Part shown: positions 25,880-35,781 of the stretch, piece after piece
How positions within the stretch are numbered: the first letter of the stretch is position 1
Layout of the letters: every line of letters starts with the position of its first letter
The notes under the pieces: model-generated
Told to the model about the DNA's origin: nothing
The model's database searches: none
What the model saw: the letters and a program-made list of their open reading frames with translations, nothing else
Source of the DNA: Mangrovactinospora gilvigrisea
Lineage (GTDB): Bacteria; Actinomycetota; Actinomycetes; Streptomycetales; Streptomycetaceae
Direction: 5' to 3'
DNA length: 58,429 nucleotides
Assembly (NCBI RefSeq): GCF_001879105.1
Contig: NZ_MLCF01000021.1
Location: 1-58,429 of the forward strand
Program-made: the position numbers and the translations under genes

Positions 25880-26329
25880 TCAGCGGCGCGGCTGCCGGAT
25901 CAGCCGGACGGCGAACGCGGCCAGCGCGCCCGCGATCGCCGCGCCGGTGAGCACGAAGAGGCGGTGCGGCTCGGAGCCGTCCCAGCCCAGGTTGCCGTCG
26001 CTGTGCAGCAGGAAGCCGTCGAAGAACGCCCAGTAGACGAGGCCGATCGGCAGCGCGCCCGCCGGCCGCCGGGCGAAGAGCCCGGAGACCGCCGCGGCGA
26101 GGGTGAGCACCAGCAGGTCGGCGTCGGTGTCGTGGCGCGCGCCCGCCGCCCCGAGGGCGAGCGAGACGGCGACGGCGAGCCCGTAGGCGGCGCAGAAGGC
26201 CAGCGGGGCGGGCAGTCCTCCGCTGCCCGGCCGCCGCGGCCGGCGAGGGCGCGCGCCCGTGGTCGAACCGTCCCCCGACAGTCCGACCCGACCGTCCCTC
26301 GCGGGTGGTGGAACGCGTTCGCTCGCCAT
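25880..26329 (-). CDS. Small membrane protein of unknown function
   Basis: The protein has 149 residues from the ATG at 26329; longer readings of the frame extend into non-coding sequence without a ribosome binding site. A hydrophilic, Arg/Gly/Pro-rich start (1-40) is followed by four likely membrane helices: LAFCAAYGLAVAVSLALG, LLVLTLAAAVSGLFA, LPIGLVYWAFFDGFLL and LFVLTGAAIAGALAAFAV. The loop HSDGNLGWDGSEPHR before the last helix is acidic and His-rich. The family resembles uncharacterised actinobacterial integral membrane proteins. No partner gene is evident. Confidence 0.7.
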   Translation of the reverse strand: MASERVPPPARDGRVGLSGDGSTTGARPRRPRRPGSGGLPAPLAFCAAYGLAVAVSLALGAAGARHDTDADLLVLTLAAAVSGLFARRPAGALPIGLVYWAFFDGFLLHSDGNLGWDGSEPHRLFVLTGAAIAGALAAFAVRLIRQPRR

Positions 26330-26412
26330 GCGGCGAGTGAAGCCCGCGGACGTCCCGAAGTCACCCGGTCCCGGGGCGTCTTGACACCTTCCTGACGGCG
26401 CCGCGGCCCTTC

Positions 26413-26727
26413 TTAGCGCTGCGCTGACTTGCGGCGGCTGAGCACCCCGCCGCCGTGCGTCCCGAGGTCGAGCAGCAGCCCGATGCCGATCATCACCCAC
26501 CCCGTTCCGGTGAGCGCCCCGTGGACGCCGGAGCCGGCCCCGGCCGTGAACGCGAACTCGTGGGCGAAGACGTAGGCGACCGCGGTGAACGGCAGGAAGA
26601 TCAGCCCGAGCAGCGGCCACAGCCAGTTGCTGAAGGCCTTGCTCACCAGGCTGGTGGACAGCCACACGGCGACCAGCACCAGGCGGGGGAAGAAGGCGGC
26701 GATCGCTCCGACGAGGCAACATCCCAT
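26413..26727 (-). CDS. Small three-helix membrane protein
   Basis: The protein has 104 residues from the ATG at 26727. It has helices at about 3-25, 35-60 and 75-93 and ends in a basic tail (SRRKSAQR). TAGATT (26736-26741 on this strand) lies eight bases before the ATG, suggesting a leaderless transcript; a TTG three codons upstream is the alternative start. The gene is divergent from the GntR regulator at 26859, which may control it. I do not recognise a named family. Confidence 0.7.
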   Translation of the reverse strand: MGCCLVGAIAAFFPRLVLVAVWLSTSLVSKAFSNWLWPLLGLIFLPFTAVAYVFAHEFAFTAGAGSGVHGALTGTGWVMIGIGLLLDLGTHGGGVLSRRKSAQR

Positions 26728-26735
26728 GACGGGCA

Positions 26736-26741
26736 AATCTA
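26736..26741 (-). promoter_or_regulatory. -10 element of the small membrane-protein gene
   Basis: TAGATT on the minus strand, eight bases before the ATG at 26727. The surrounding 26728-26770 is unusually A/T-rich for this window. Confidence 0.4.
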
Positions 26742-26858
26742 TCTTTCAATCATCATTTACGCTGTTATTGGACAGGTGTGTGATCACCGCGTGTCGGTTG
26801 TAGGATGACCGGGCCACCGGACACCGGACCGCGCCGACGCACCCGAGGAGGAGCCGCC

Positions 26859-27557
26859 ATGCCGCTGCACGCCGCCGGCCGCCACTCCCTCGTCGACCAC
26901 GCCATCGAGCAGCTCCGCGCCGAGCTGGCCGCCGGCACCTGGCCCGTCGGCTCCCGCATCCCCACCGAGCACGAGCTCGCCGAGCACCTCCAGGTGGGCC
27001 GGAACACCGTCCGCGAGGCCGTCCGGGTGCTCGCCCACACCGGCCTGCTGCGGTCGCGCCAGGGCGAGGGCACCTTCGTCGTCTCCACCGTCGACCCCGA
27101 GTCCGCGCTGGCCGCGATGCGCCGCGCCGGCATCCGGGACGTCCTCGAGGTGCGGGTGGCGCTGGAGACGGACGCCGCCCGGCTGGCCGCCGTCCGCCGC
27201 ACCCCGGACGACCTCGCCGCGATGCGCGCCGCCCTCGCCGACGAACAGGACGTGCTCGACGAGTTCGGCCCCGGCGGCAGCGGCACCATCGACCCCGATC
27301 TGGCCTTCCACACCGCCCTGGTGGACGCCGCCCACAACCCGGCGCTCAGCGGCGTCTACGGCTTCTTCCGCGGCACCGTCCGCGAGGCGATGCTCGCCGC
27401 CTTCGGCGACGAGGGGATGCCGACCACCTCGGTCGCCACCCACCTGGCCCTCGTCGAGGCGGTCGCCTCCGGCGATCCGGACGAGGCCGAGGCGGCCTGC
27501 CGCCGCCTGCTGGACGAGCCCGTGCAGGCCGTCCACACCCTGCTGGACCAGGAGTAG
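26859..27557 (+). CDS. GntR-family (FadR/FCD) transcriptional regulator
   Basis: The protein has 232 residues. The ATG at 26859 follows GAGGAGGAGCC, a strong ribosome binding site; an ATG at 26805 in the same frame is less likely. The N-terminal winged helix shows VGSRIPTEHELAEHLQVG and NTVREAVRVLAHTGLL. The FCD ligand-binding domain follows (about 90-225), with the metal-binding pattern Asp in DPDLAFHTALVDAAHN and later His residues. It probably senses a small carboxylate and controls itself, the MFS gene 75 bp downstream and perhaps the divergent membrane gene. GTGATCAC, a palindrome near 26776, is a candidate operator half. Confidence 0.9.
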   Translation: MPLHAAGRHSLVDHAIEQLRAELAAGTWPVGSRIPTEHELAEHLQVGRNTVREAVRVLAHTGLLRSRQGEGTFVVSTVDPESALAAMRRAGIRDVLEVRVALETDAARLAAVRRTPDDLAAMRAALADEQDVLDEFGPGGSGTIDPDLAFHTALVDAAHNPALSGVYGFFRGTVREAMLAAFGDEGMPTTSVATHLALVEAVASGDPDEAEAACRRLLDEPVQAVHTLLDQE

Positions 27558-27632
27558 CTCCCGGGGCACGCGCCCCGAAGCCCCGGTCCTCCTCGCCCCC
27601 CGCACCGCGAACCACAGAACCACGGAACAGCC

Positions 27633-28928
27633 ATGTCGCTCACCACCGGCGCGCGCACCGGCGCGCCCCACCGCCCCTTCGCACCCCGCTCGCAGCGGCT
27701 CTCCGCCGTGCTCGCGATGCTCGGGTTTGTCCTCGTCGCGGCCAACATGCGGGCCGCGGTCTCCGCGGTCTCGCCGCTCGTCGAGGAGATCGAGCACCGC
27801 TACCACCTGGGCTCCGGCGGTGGCGGGCTGCTCACCACGCTTCCGGTGCTGATGATGTCGGTCGGCGCCCCGGTGGCCGCCTGGCTGGCGCGCCGTCAGG
27901 GCACCGAGCGGGCCGTGCTGCTGGGCCTGGGCCTGCTGGTGGCGGGCATCCTGCTGCGGGTGCTGCCCTCCCAGGCGGCGCTCTTCGGCGGCTCGGTGCT
28001 CACCGGGCTCGCCATCACCGTCCTCAATGTGCTGATGCCGGGCATCGTCAAGCGCGACTTCCCGGAGAAGGCCGCGCTGATGACCGGCGTCTACACCACC
28101 GTGATGATCGGCGGGGCGACGGCCGCGGCGGCGCTCTCCGTCCCGCTGGAGCGCAGCCTCGGCGGCTGGGCCGGCTCGCTGGGCGTCTGGGCGCTGCTGG
28201 CCGCCGCGGCGTTCGTCGTCTGGCTGCCGCAGCTGGTGCGCAACGAGCGTCCGGCCGCGCGCGCGGCGGCGGCGTCCTCGGGGCAGGAGCCCTCCGGATG
28301 GCTCCGGCGCTCGCCGCTGGCCTGGCAGATCGCCGTCTTCATGGGCATCTGCTCGCTGCTCAGCTACACCGCCATCGCCTGGCTGCCGACCATCTTCACC
28401 GACCACGGGATGTCGCACGCCGACGCCGGCGCGGTCTTCGCCTTCTCCACCTTCGTGCAGCTCTTCAGCGCCTTCCTGGTGCCGCTCGCCGCGGGACGGG
28501 GGATGAGACTTCGAAACAAGGGCGGTGGCGGGCGACAGGGGGGCCAACGGGCTCTGGTGGTGGTCATGGTGGGCTGCAACGCCGCGGGGTTCGCCGGGCT
28601 GCTCGCCGCGCCGATCGGCGGCGCCTATCTGTGGGCCGTGCTGCTGGGCCTCGCCCAGGGCGGCTCGTTCGGGCTGGCGCTCACCATCCTGGTGCTGCGC
28701 GCCGGGGACGCGGCCGTGGCGGCGCGGCTCTCCGGGATGGCCCAGCTGATCGGCTATCTGATCGCCGCGATCGGCCCGGTGGGCGCCGGGCTGCTGCGCC
28801 AGGCCACCGGGAGCTGGACGCTTCCGCTGGTGCTGCTGCTGGTCGCGTGCGGGGTGGGGCTGGCCGCCGGGCTCGGGGCCGGACGCAACGTCAGCCTGCG
28901 GATACCCGCCACCCGATCGGGTCGTTGA
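27633..28928 (+). CDS. MFS transporter, CynX/NimT type
   Basis: The protein has 431 residues with about 12 membrane helices. After a short hydrophilic start, SAVLAMLGFVLVAANMRAAV begins helix 1, and the RAAVSAVSPLV motif is typical of the cyanate/2-nitroimidazole transporter branch (CynX). A central cytoplasmic loop (about 210-232) separates two six-helix halves, and RGMRLRNKGGGGRQGG is a second basic loop. The substrate is unknown. Location directly after the FCD regulator suggests that the regulator's ligand may be the transported compound or a product of it. Confidence 0.88.
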   Translation: MSLTTGARTGAPHRPFAPRSQRLSAVLAMLGFVLVAANMRAAVSAVSPLVEEIEHRYHLGSGGGGLLTTLPVLMMSVGAPVAAWLARRQGTERAVLLGLGLLVAGILLRVLPSQAALFGGSVLTGLAITVLNVLMPGIVKRDFPEKAALMTGVYTTVMIGGATAAAALSVPLERSLGGWAGSLGVWALLAAAAFVVWLPQLVRNERPAARAAAASSGQEPSGWLRRSPLAWQIAVFMGICSLLSYTAIAWLPTIFTDHGMSHADAGAVFAFSTFVQLFSAFLVPLAAGRGMRLRNKGGGGRQGGQRALVVVMVGCNAAGFAGLLAAPIGGAYLWAVLLGLAQGGSFGLALTILVLRAGDAAVAARLSGMAQLIGYLIAAIGPVGAGLLRQATGSWTLPLVLLLVACGVGLAAGLGAGRNVSLRIPATRSGR

Positions 28929-29075
28929 TCGCGCAATCGCGAACCACACGGATTTCAGGCGGTTATGTAACAAACCCAACCCGGCCTGTACGGCGGCAGT
29001 CTTCCCCACGGATGAACGCAGGGGGACGTGCCGCCGACGCCGGCGGCCCTCCTCAGTGACCGGAAGGCAACACAC

Positions 29076-30197
29076 GTGGGACTGACCGCGAAGAAGTTCG
29101 TGCTGCTGCTGATCCTGATCGCGATCGGGCTGATCGTGCTGACGGTCTGGCTGTGGCCGAGGCTGGCGCGGCGCGGTCCCGCGATGGTCGCGGGCCGGGT
29201 CGGGATGCTGGTGGCGTGCCAGCTGGCGATCGTCTCGGCCTTCGCCGCGGCCGTCAACGCCGACTTCATGTTCTACACCAGCTGGTCGGACCTGCTGGGG
29301 ACGCAGCACGACACGGCGAAGATCAGTCAGGTGACGGCCGGCGCCAAGGCGCGGCATCTGGTGGTGACCGGCCATCAGGCCGTCCGCTACCAGGGCAAGA
29401 ACGCCCCCGCCCAGACGGGCCGGATCGACAACGTGACGATCCGCGGCGCGGTCAGCGGGCTCTCCGAGACGGGCTATGTCTACCTGCCCCCGCAGTACTT
29501 CGCGCACGGCGCCGAGAAGAAACGGTTCCCGGTGGTGGTGCAGCTGACCGGCTACCCGGGCGAGGCGGTCGCGCTCATCAAGAAGATGAAGCTGCCCGAG
29601 TACCAGCTGCGGGGGCTCGCGGCGCACACCGCCAAGCCGATGATCTACGTGATGATCCGCTCCGCGACGGACAGCCGGGACACCGAGTGCACCGACGTCC
29701 CGGGCGGCCCGCACGCGCTGCAGTTCCTCTCCCAGGACGTGCCGCGCGCGGTGCGCGAGGGCTACCGCACCGCACCGGACGCGGCCGGCTGGGCGATGGC
29801 CGGCGACTCCACCGGCGGCTACTGCGCCCTGAAGATCGCCATGACCAGCCCGGACCGCTTCGGCTCGGCGGTGGCGCTCTCCGCGTACTTCCACGCGCTG
29901 CAGGACCCGACGACGGGCAGCCTCTACGACGGCAGCAGGAAGTACCGCGCCGAGAACGACCTGGTGTGGCGCCTCAAGCACCTGCCGTCGCCGCCCGTCC
30001 AGGCGCTGCTGACGACCAGCCGGACCGAGGCCGACTACAAGCAGACGCTGGCCTTCGCCAGGCTCGCCCGGCAGCCGATGGGCGTCACCACCCTCGTCCG
30101 CGACCAGGGCGGCCACAACTTCAACACCTGGACGCAGGAGATCCCGCACACCATGCACTGGCTGGCGGGCCGCCTCAAGGTGACGGCCCAGCCGTAG
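29076..30197 (+). CDS. Membrane-anchored alpha/beta-hydrolase (esterase, Ag85/EstA-like)
   Basis: The protein has 373 residues from a GTG at 29076, preceded by GGAAGG; an upstream in-frame start lacks a site. Two N-terminal helices (about 5-25 and 37-60) anchor it. The extracellular alpha/beta-hydrolase domain has the nucleophile in MAGDSTGGYCAL and a catalytic His in GGHNFNTW, with an Asp/Glu in between. This matches the esterase family related to antigen 85 and esterase D; membrane-anchored forms are common in Streptomyces. The substrate is unknown. It converges on the MFS gene at 30209 with 11 bp between. Confidence 0.85.
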   Translation: MGLTAKKFVLLLILIAIGLIVLTVWLWPRLARRGPAMVAGRVGMLVACQLAIVSAFAAAVNADFMFYTSWSDLLGTQHDTAKISQVTAGAKARHLVVTGHQAVRYQGKNAPAQTGRIDNVTIRGAVSGLSETGYVYLPPQYFAHGAEKKRFPVVVQLTGYPGEAVALIKKMKLPEYQLRGLAAHTAKPMIYVMIRSATDSRDTECTDVPGGPHALQFLSQDVPRAVREGYRTAPDAAGWAMAGDSTGGYCALKIAMTSPDRFGSAVALSAYFHALQDPTTGSLYDGSRKYRAENDLVWRLKHLPSPPVQALLTTSRTEADYKQTLAFARLARQPMGVTTLVRDQGGHNFNTWTQEIPHTMHWLAGRLKVTAQP

Positions 30198-30208
30198 CCG
30201 GGGCGTCG

Positions 30209-31516
30209 TCACAGCAGCAGGAGCACCACGGCGGCGAGCCCCGCGTGGACCGCCGTCACCACCGCGTGCGCCCCCGCGAAGTACACCGCGCCGAGCGCCG
30301 CGACCCCGGCGGCGTTCGCGAACTGCTGGGACGTCGTCATCAGCCCGGACGCCGCCCCCGCCTGCTCCGCCCGCACCTCGCGCAGCGCCGCGCCCATCAG
30401 CGGCGGCAGCACCAGCCCGTTGCAGAGGCCGATCAGCGACAGCGGCAGCACCAGCCACAGCGCGCTGTCCACCGCCGACGCCAGCACCCCGAGCACCAGC
30501 ACCCCGGCGAGCAGCCCGCCGCAGGCGACCCGCGTCACCCCCGGCCCGTACCGCGCCACGATCCGCGAACCGGCAAGGGAGGACGCCGAGAAGAGCACCG
30601 CCTGCGGGAGGAAGATCAGCGCCGCCTGGAAGGGGCTCCGCCCGAACCCCTGCTGCAGCAGCAGCGTCAGGGTGAACATGAAGCTGCCGAAGTAGAGCTG
30701 GAACGCCACCCCCGCCGCCAGCATCCGCGCATAGCGGCGGTTGCCGAAGAGGGCCAGGTCGAGCAGGGGGCTGCCGCCGCGCGCCCGCAGCCGCCGCTGC
30801 CAGGCCAGCGCCGCCGCGCCCAGCGGGACGGCCGCGGCGAGGACGAGCCACGTCCACAGCGGCCACCCCGCGTCCGGCCCCAGCGAGATCGGCGCCAGCA
30901 CGGCCGCCAGCGCCGCCGTCACCCCCACCGCGCCCACCGGGTCCAGGCGCGCCGCGCGCGGCTCGCCGCGCGGCAGCTCGCGCCGCGCGAAGACGATGAC
31001 CACCGCCCCGACCGGGACGTTCACCAGGAAGACGGTCCGCCAGCCGAGCCCCAGCACATTCGCCTGGAGCAGCAGCGCGCCGAGGATCTGCCCGGCGAGC
31101 GCGCCGACGCCCGAGGAGAAGCCGTACCAGCCGATCGCCCGGCCGCGCTCCTCCGGAGGGAAGCCGACGGTGATCAGCGAGAGCACCTGCGGCACCATCG
31201 CCGCCGCGGAGAGGCCCTGCAGCAGCCGGGCGGCGACCAGTTGGGCGGGATCGACGGCGAGCCCGCAGAGCAGCGAGGCCACCGAGAAGGCGGCCATCCC
31301 GGCGATGAAGACCCGGCGGTAGCCGAACCGGTCGCCCAGTCGGCCACCGGTGATCAGCCCGGCCGCGAAGGCGAAGGCGTAGCCCCCGACGACCAGTTCC
31401 AGCGCGCCCGGGCCGGCGCCGAGGTCGCCGCGGAGCGAGGGCACCGCGATGTTGACGACGAACAGGTCGAACTGGGCCATGAACATGGCCGAGACGGCCA
31501 CCAGCAGCATCCGCAC
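30209..31516 (-). CDS. MFS drug-type transporter (DHA2-like)
   Basis: The protein has 435 residues from the GTG at 31516, preceded by GGGGGAGA. It has about 12-13 helices. Motif A appears as GGRLGDRFGYRRVF and the early motif D1-like MAQFDLFVVNIAVPSL matches multidrug exporters of the DHA2 group. The C-terminus ends within the last helix (AVVLLLL), shorter than the usual 14-helix form (about 470-500 residues), so it may be a trimmed version. It is divergent from an Rrf2-type regulator, with a dyad between them, which suggests stress-controlled export. Confidence 0.87.
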   Translation of the reverse strand: MRMLLVAVSAMFMAQFDLFVVNIAVPSLRGDLGAGPGALELVVGGYAFAFAAGLITGGRLGDRFGYRRVFIAGMAAFSVASLLCGLAVDPAQLVAARLLQGLSAAAMVPQVLSLITVGFPPEERGRAIGWYGFSSGVGALAGQILGALLLQANVLGLGWRTVFLVNVPVGAVVIVFARRELPRGEPRAARLDPVGAVGVTAALAAVLAPISLGPDAGWPLWTWLVLAAAVPLGAAALAWQRRLRARGGSPLLDLALFGNRRYARMLAAGVAFQLYFGSFMFTLTLLLQQGFGRSPFQAALIFLPQAVLFSASSLAGSRIVARYGPGVTRVACGGLLAGVLVLGVLASAVDSALWLVLPLSLIGLCNGLVLPPLMGAALREVRAEQAGAASGLMTTSQQFANAAGVAALGAVYFAGAHAVVTAVHAGLAAVVLLLL

Positions 31517-31553
31517 GCGTCTCCCCCTTCGGAACCACGATCAGGCTCTATCG

Positions 31554-31570
31554 TGGATACTAGATATCCA
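31554..31570. promoter_or_regulatory. Candidate Rrf2 operator between MFS and regulator genes
   Basis: TGGATA (31554-31559) and TATCCA (31565-31570) form an inverted repeat around CTAGA in an A/T-rich island. It lies between the two divergent starts. Rrf2-type regulators bind A/T-rich dyads, so this is the likely control site. Confidence 0.55.
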
Positions 31571-31607
31571 TCATAGATACGGCAACTCCACGATGTGGTC
31601 GAACCGA

Positions 31608-31613
31608 TAGGGT
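31608..31613 (+). promoter_or_regulatory. -10 element of the Rrf2 gene (leaderless type)
   Basis: TAGGGT followed by seven bases and the ATG at 31621. Confidence 0.4.
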
Positions 31614-31620
31614 GGACGCC

Positions 31621-32100
31621 ATGAAGCTGTCCCAGGGCGTGGAGTGGTCCGTGCACTGCGCGGTGCTGCTCGCGCAGGGCCCCCCGGGCACGGTCGCCTC
31701 GCGCCGCACCCTCGCCGGTTTCTACGGGCTCCCCGAGGCCTACCTCGCCAAGCACCTGAAGTCGCTGGTGCGTTCCGGCGTGCTGCACGCCACCAGCGGT
31801 CCGCGCGGCGGCTTCCGGCTGGCCCGGCCCGCCGCCGAGATCACCGTCCTGGACGTGGTGGAGGCCGTGGAGGGCGAGGCCTCCGCCTTCGTCTGCACCG
31901 AGATCCGGCAGCGCGGCGTCTGCGCGATACCGGCCGAGCAGTGCGTGCGGCGGTGCACGGTCGACCGCATCATGCAGGACGCGGACGACGCCTGGCGGGA
32001 GAGCCTCCGCGGCCGCACCATCGGGGAGATCGCCCGCGGCCTCTCCCCGGAGGTCCGCGAGCGCTCCCGCGGCTATCTGGCCGAGAACCGGCCGGCCTGA
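31621..32100 (+). CDS. Rrf2-family transcriptional regulator with Cys-rich sensor loop
   Basis: The protein has 159 residues from the ATG at 31621; a GTG nine bases upstream is possible but overlaps the -10 element. The winged helix reads MKLSQGVEWSVHCAVLLAQG, then GLPEAYLAKHLKSLVRSGVL and TSGPRGGFRLARPAAEITVLDVVEAVEG, all typical of Rrf2. The sensor region has four cysteines in VCTEIRQRGVCAIPAEQC and VRRC. In IscR and NsrR, cysteines here hold an iron-sulfur cluster, although spacing differs; a redox, metal or cluster sensor is inferred. It is divergent from the MFS exporter. Confidence 0.88.
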   Translation: MKLSQGVEWSVHCAVLLAQGPPGTVASRRTLAGFYGLPEAYLAKHLKSLVRSGVLHATSGPRGGFRLARPAAEITVLDVVEAVEGEASAFVCTEIRQRGVCAIPAEQCVRRCTVDRIMQDADDAWRESLRGRTIGEIARGLSPEVRERSRGYLAENRPA

Positions 32101-32122
32101 GCGGCGGCGCGGCTGCGGGCCG

Positions 32123-33010
32123 TCAGGCCTGCCGCCCCGACGTCCACTCCGTGACGGCCCGCTCGAAGACCCCCTGGTCGCCGTCGAAGCGGGTGCCGGG
32201 CACCGGCCAGTGCAGCACCAGCTCGTCGATGCCGATCTCCCGGTAGGCGGCGGCATGCTCGGCGAAGGCGGCCGGCGACGCCAGGAACGGGTCGTCGGTG
32301 AAGCCGGCGAGCAGCACCGTGCGCAGCGTCGCGGGGTCGCGCCCCTCCTTGCCGCACGCCTCGGCGAGCCGCTCCAGCTGCCCGGCCACCGCCTTCGGAC
32401 CGCGCTCGCCGGTGCGCGGATCGCCGCCGGTGGTCACCCAGCCCTGCCCGAGCCGGGCCGCCACCCGCATGCCGCGCGGGCCGTTGCCGGCCACCGTCAG
32501 CGGCAGCCGCGGCCGCTGCACGCAGCCGGGGATCATGCGGGCCTCGTGCGCCGAGTAGTGGGCGCCCCCGTGGGTGGTGGCGGGGTGCGTCAGCAGCTCG
32601 TCCAGCAGGGCGGTGAACTCCGCGAAGCGGTCCGCGCGTTCGCGCGGCGACCAGGGCTGCTGCCCCAGCGCGGTGGCGTCCGCCCCGTCCGCGGTGCCCG
32701 CGCCGATGCCGATGGTGACGCGGCCCCCGGAGACGTCGTCCAGCGACATCAGCTCCTTGGCGAGCGTCACCGGGTGGCGGAAGTTGGGCGAGGTGACCAT
32801 GGTGCCCAGCCGCAGCCGGCCGGTCGCCTCGGCGGCGGCCGCCAGCGTCGGCACCGCCCCGAACCACGGGCCCTCCCGGAACTCCCCGCGCCACGAGAGG
32901 TGGTCGTAGGTGTAGCCGGCGTGCAGCCCGAGCGCCTCGGCGCGCTGCCACACCGCGCGCCCCTCGGTGCGCCAGCGGTAGATGGGGAGGATCACGGTGC
33001 TCAGGTCCAT
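32123..33010 (-). CDS. LLM-class (luciferase-like) F420-dependent oxidoreductase
   Basis: The protein has 295 residues from the ATG at 33010. It has the luciferase-like TIM-barrel pattern: ALGLHAGYTYDHLSW, RLRLGTMVTSPNFRHPVTLAKELMSLDD and GRVTIGIGAG, followed by PLTVAGNGPRGMRVAARLG. Members use FMN or, commonly in actinobacteria, coenzyme F420; the cofactor cannot be settled from sequence. It converges on the Rrf2 gene (stops 22 bp apart) and is divergent from the HAD gene. TAGCCT lies seven bases before the ATG on the minus strand. Confidence 0.88.
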   Translation of the reverse strand: MDLSTVILPIYRWRTEGRAVWQRAEALGLHAGYTYDHLSWRGEFREGPWFGAVPTLAAAAEATGRLRLGTMVTSPNFRHPVTLAKELMSLDDVSGGRVTIGIGAGTADGADATALGQQPWSPRERADRFAEFTALLDELLTHPATTHGGAHYSAHEARMIPGCVQRPRLPLTVAGNGPRGMRVAARLGQGWVTTGGDPRTGERGPKAVAGQLERLAEACGKEGRDPATLRTVLLAGFTDDPFLASPAAFAEHAAAYREIGIDELVLHWPVPGTRFDGDQGVFERAVTEWTSGRQA

Positions 33011-33017
33011 GGCGACC

Positions 33018-33023
33018 AGGCTA
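33018..33023 (-). promoter_or_regulatory. -10 element of the LLM oxidoreductase gene (leaderless type)
   Basis: TAGCCT on the minus strand, seven bases before the ATG at 33010; no ribosome binding site. Confidence 0.4.
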
Positions 33024-33064
33024 CGGGCCGGGCCCAGGGGGCGCGGTTCGGGTGTTTCCGCAGT

Positions 33065-33961
33065 ATGGGCGACCATGGAGCGGTGACTACGCCACCGCTG
33101 CCCCCCGTACGGCTGATCGCCACCGACCTCGACGGAACCCTGCTGAACGCGCAGCGGACCGTCTCCCCCCGGTCCCGGGCCGCGCTGGCCGCCGCCGAGC
33201 GGGCCGGGCTGCGGGTGGTCTTCGTCACGGGTCGGCCGCCGCGGTTCATGGAGGTGGTCGGGGGCTGCCTGGGCACCCACACAGTGGCGATCTGCTCCAA
33301 CGGCGCGCTCGTCTTCGACCTGGCGGACGGCAGGGTGCTGAGCGCCACGCCGCTGGAGCAGGAGGCCGCGTCCGAGGTGGTCAAGGCGCTGCGCACGGCG
33401 GTCCCCGGGGTGCGCTTCGGCATCGAGTTCACCCACGGCTTCCTGCACGACCCGGAGTACGACCTGTGGGCCGAGGACAACGGCACGGTCCCGGGCGTGC
33501 TGGGCGCGGGCCCGGCGGAGGAGCTGGTCCGGGAGACGTCGCCGGGCCGGATCGTGAAGATCGTCGCCCAGCAGCGGCCAATGGACGACGGCAGCGGCCG
33601 CGAGCCGATGGAGCCCGACGCGTTCCTGCGGCTGGGCCGCGAGGTGATCGGCGACTGGGCGGACGTCACGCGGTCCAGCCCGCTGCTGGAGATCTCCGCG
33701 GTCGGTGTCAGCAAGGCCGCGACGCTGGCCGGGTACGCGGCCGAGGCGGGGATAGCGCCGGAGGAGGTCGCCGCCTTCGGCGACATGCCGAACGACCTGG
33801 AGATGCTGGCCTGGGCGGGGCGGTCGTACGCGATGGGCAACGCGCATCCCGCGGTGCTGGCGGCGACGACGCGCCGGTGCCCGCCGAACACCGAGGACGG
33901 CGTGGCGCAGGTCGTCGAGGAGCTGCTCGCCTCGCAGGGACGCGAGCGCCGCGGGGCGTAG
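33065..33961 (+). CDS. Second Cof-type HAD phosphatase
   Basis: The protein has 298 residues from the ATG at 33065; the GTG at 33083 is an alternative, since neither has a clear ribosome binding site. HAD motifs: LIATDLDGTLL, VFVTGR, Lys in GVSKAATLAG and FGDMPNDLEMLAW. A C2 cap (about 85-190) is present. It is related to, but not a close copy of, the protein at 24800; this one has an extra acidic and glutamine-rich segment in the cap. Substrate unknown. Confidence 0.9.
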   Translation: MGDHGAVTTPPLPPVRLIATDLDGTLLNAQRTVSPRSRAALAAAERAGLRVVFVTGRPPRFMEVVGGCLGTHTVAICSNGALVFDLADGRVLSATPLEQEAASEVVKALRTAVPGVRFGIEFTHGFLHDPEYDLWAEDNGTVPGVLGAGPAEELVRETSPGRIVKIVAQQRPMDDGSGREPMEPDAFLRLGREVIGDWADVTRSSPLLEISAVGVSKAATLAGYAAEAGIAPEEVAAFGDMPNDLEMLAWAGRSYAMGNAHPAVLAATTRRCPPNTEDGVAQVVEELLASQGRERRGA

Positions 33962-33997
33962 GGCCGGGTTTCGGCTGCCCGGTCCGCTCGACCCACC

Positions 33998-34027
33998 CGC
34001 GCGGTTCCCCGCGCCCCTGACGGGGCG
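33998..34027. repeat. Streptomyces-type intergenic repeat between convergent genes
   Basis: GCGCGGTTCCCCGCGCCCC followed by TGACGGGGCG is the opposite orientation of the element at 16906. CGCCCC and GGGGCG pair around TGAC-like bases and may end transcription of both flanking genes. Confidence 0.6.
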
Positions 34028-34035
34028 ATGCGCCG

Positions 34036-35778
<1,743 letters not shown>

Positions 35779-35781
<3 letters not shown>

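Noticed and set aside
26784..31538. Long minus-strand open frame of about 1580 codons
   Set aside because: It overlaps GntR, MFS and esterase genes on the other strand and ends within the MFS gene in another frame. Composition is low-complexity shadow sequence.
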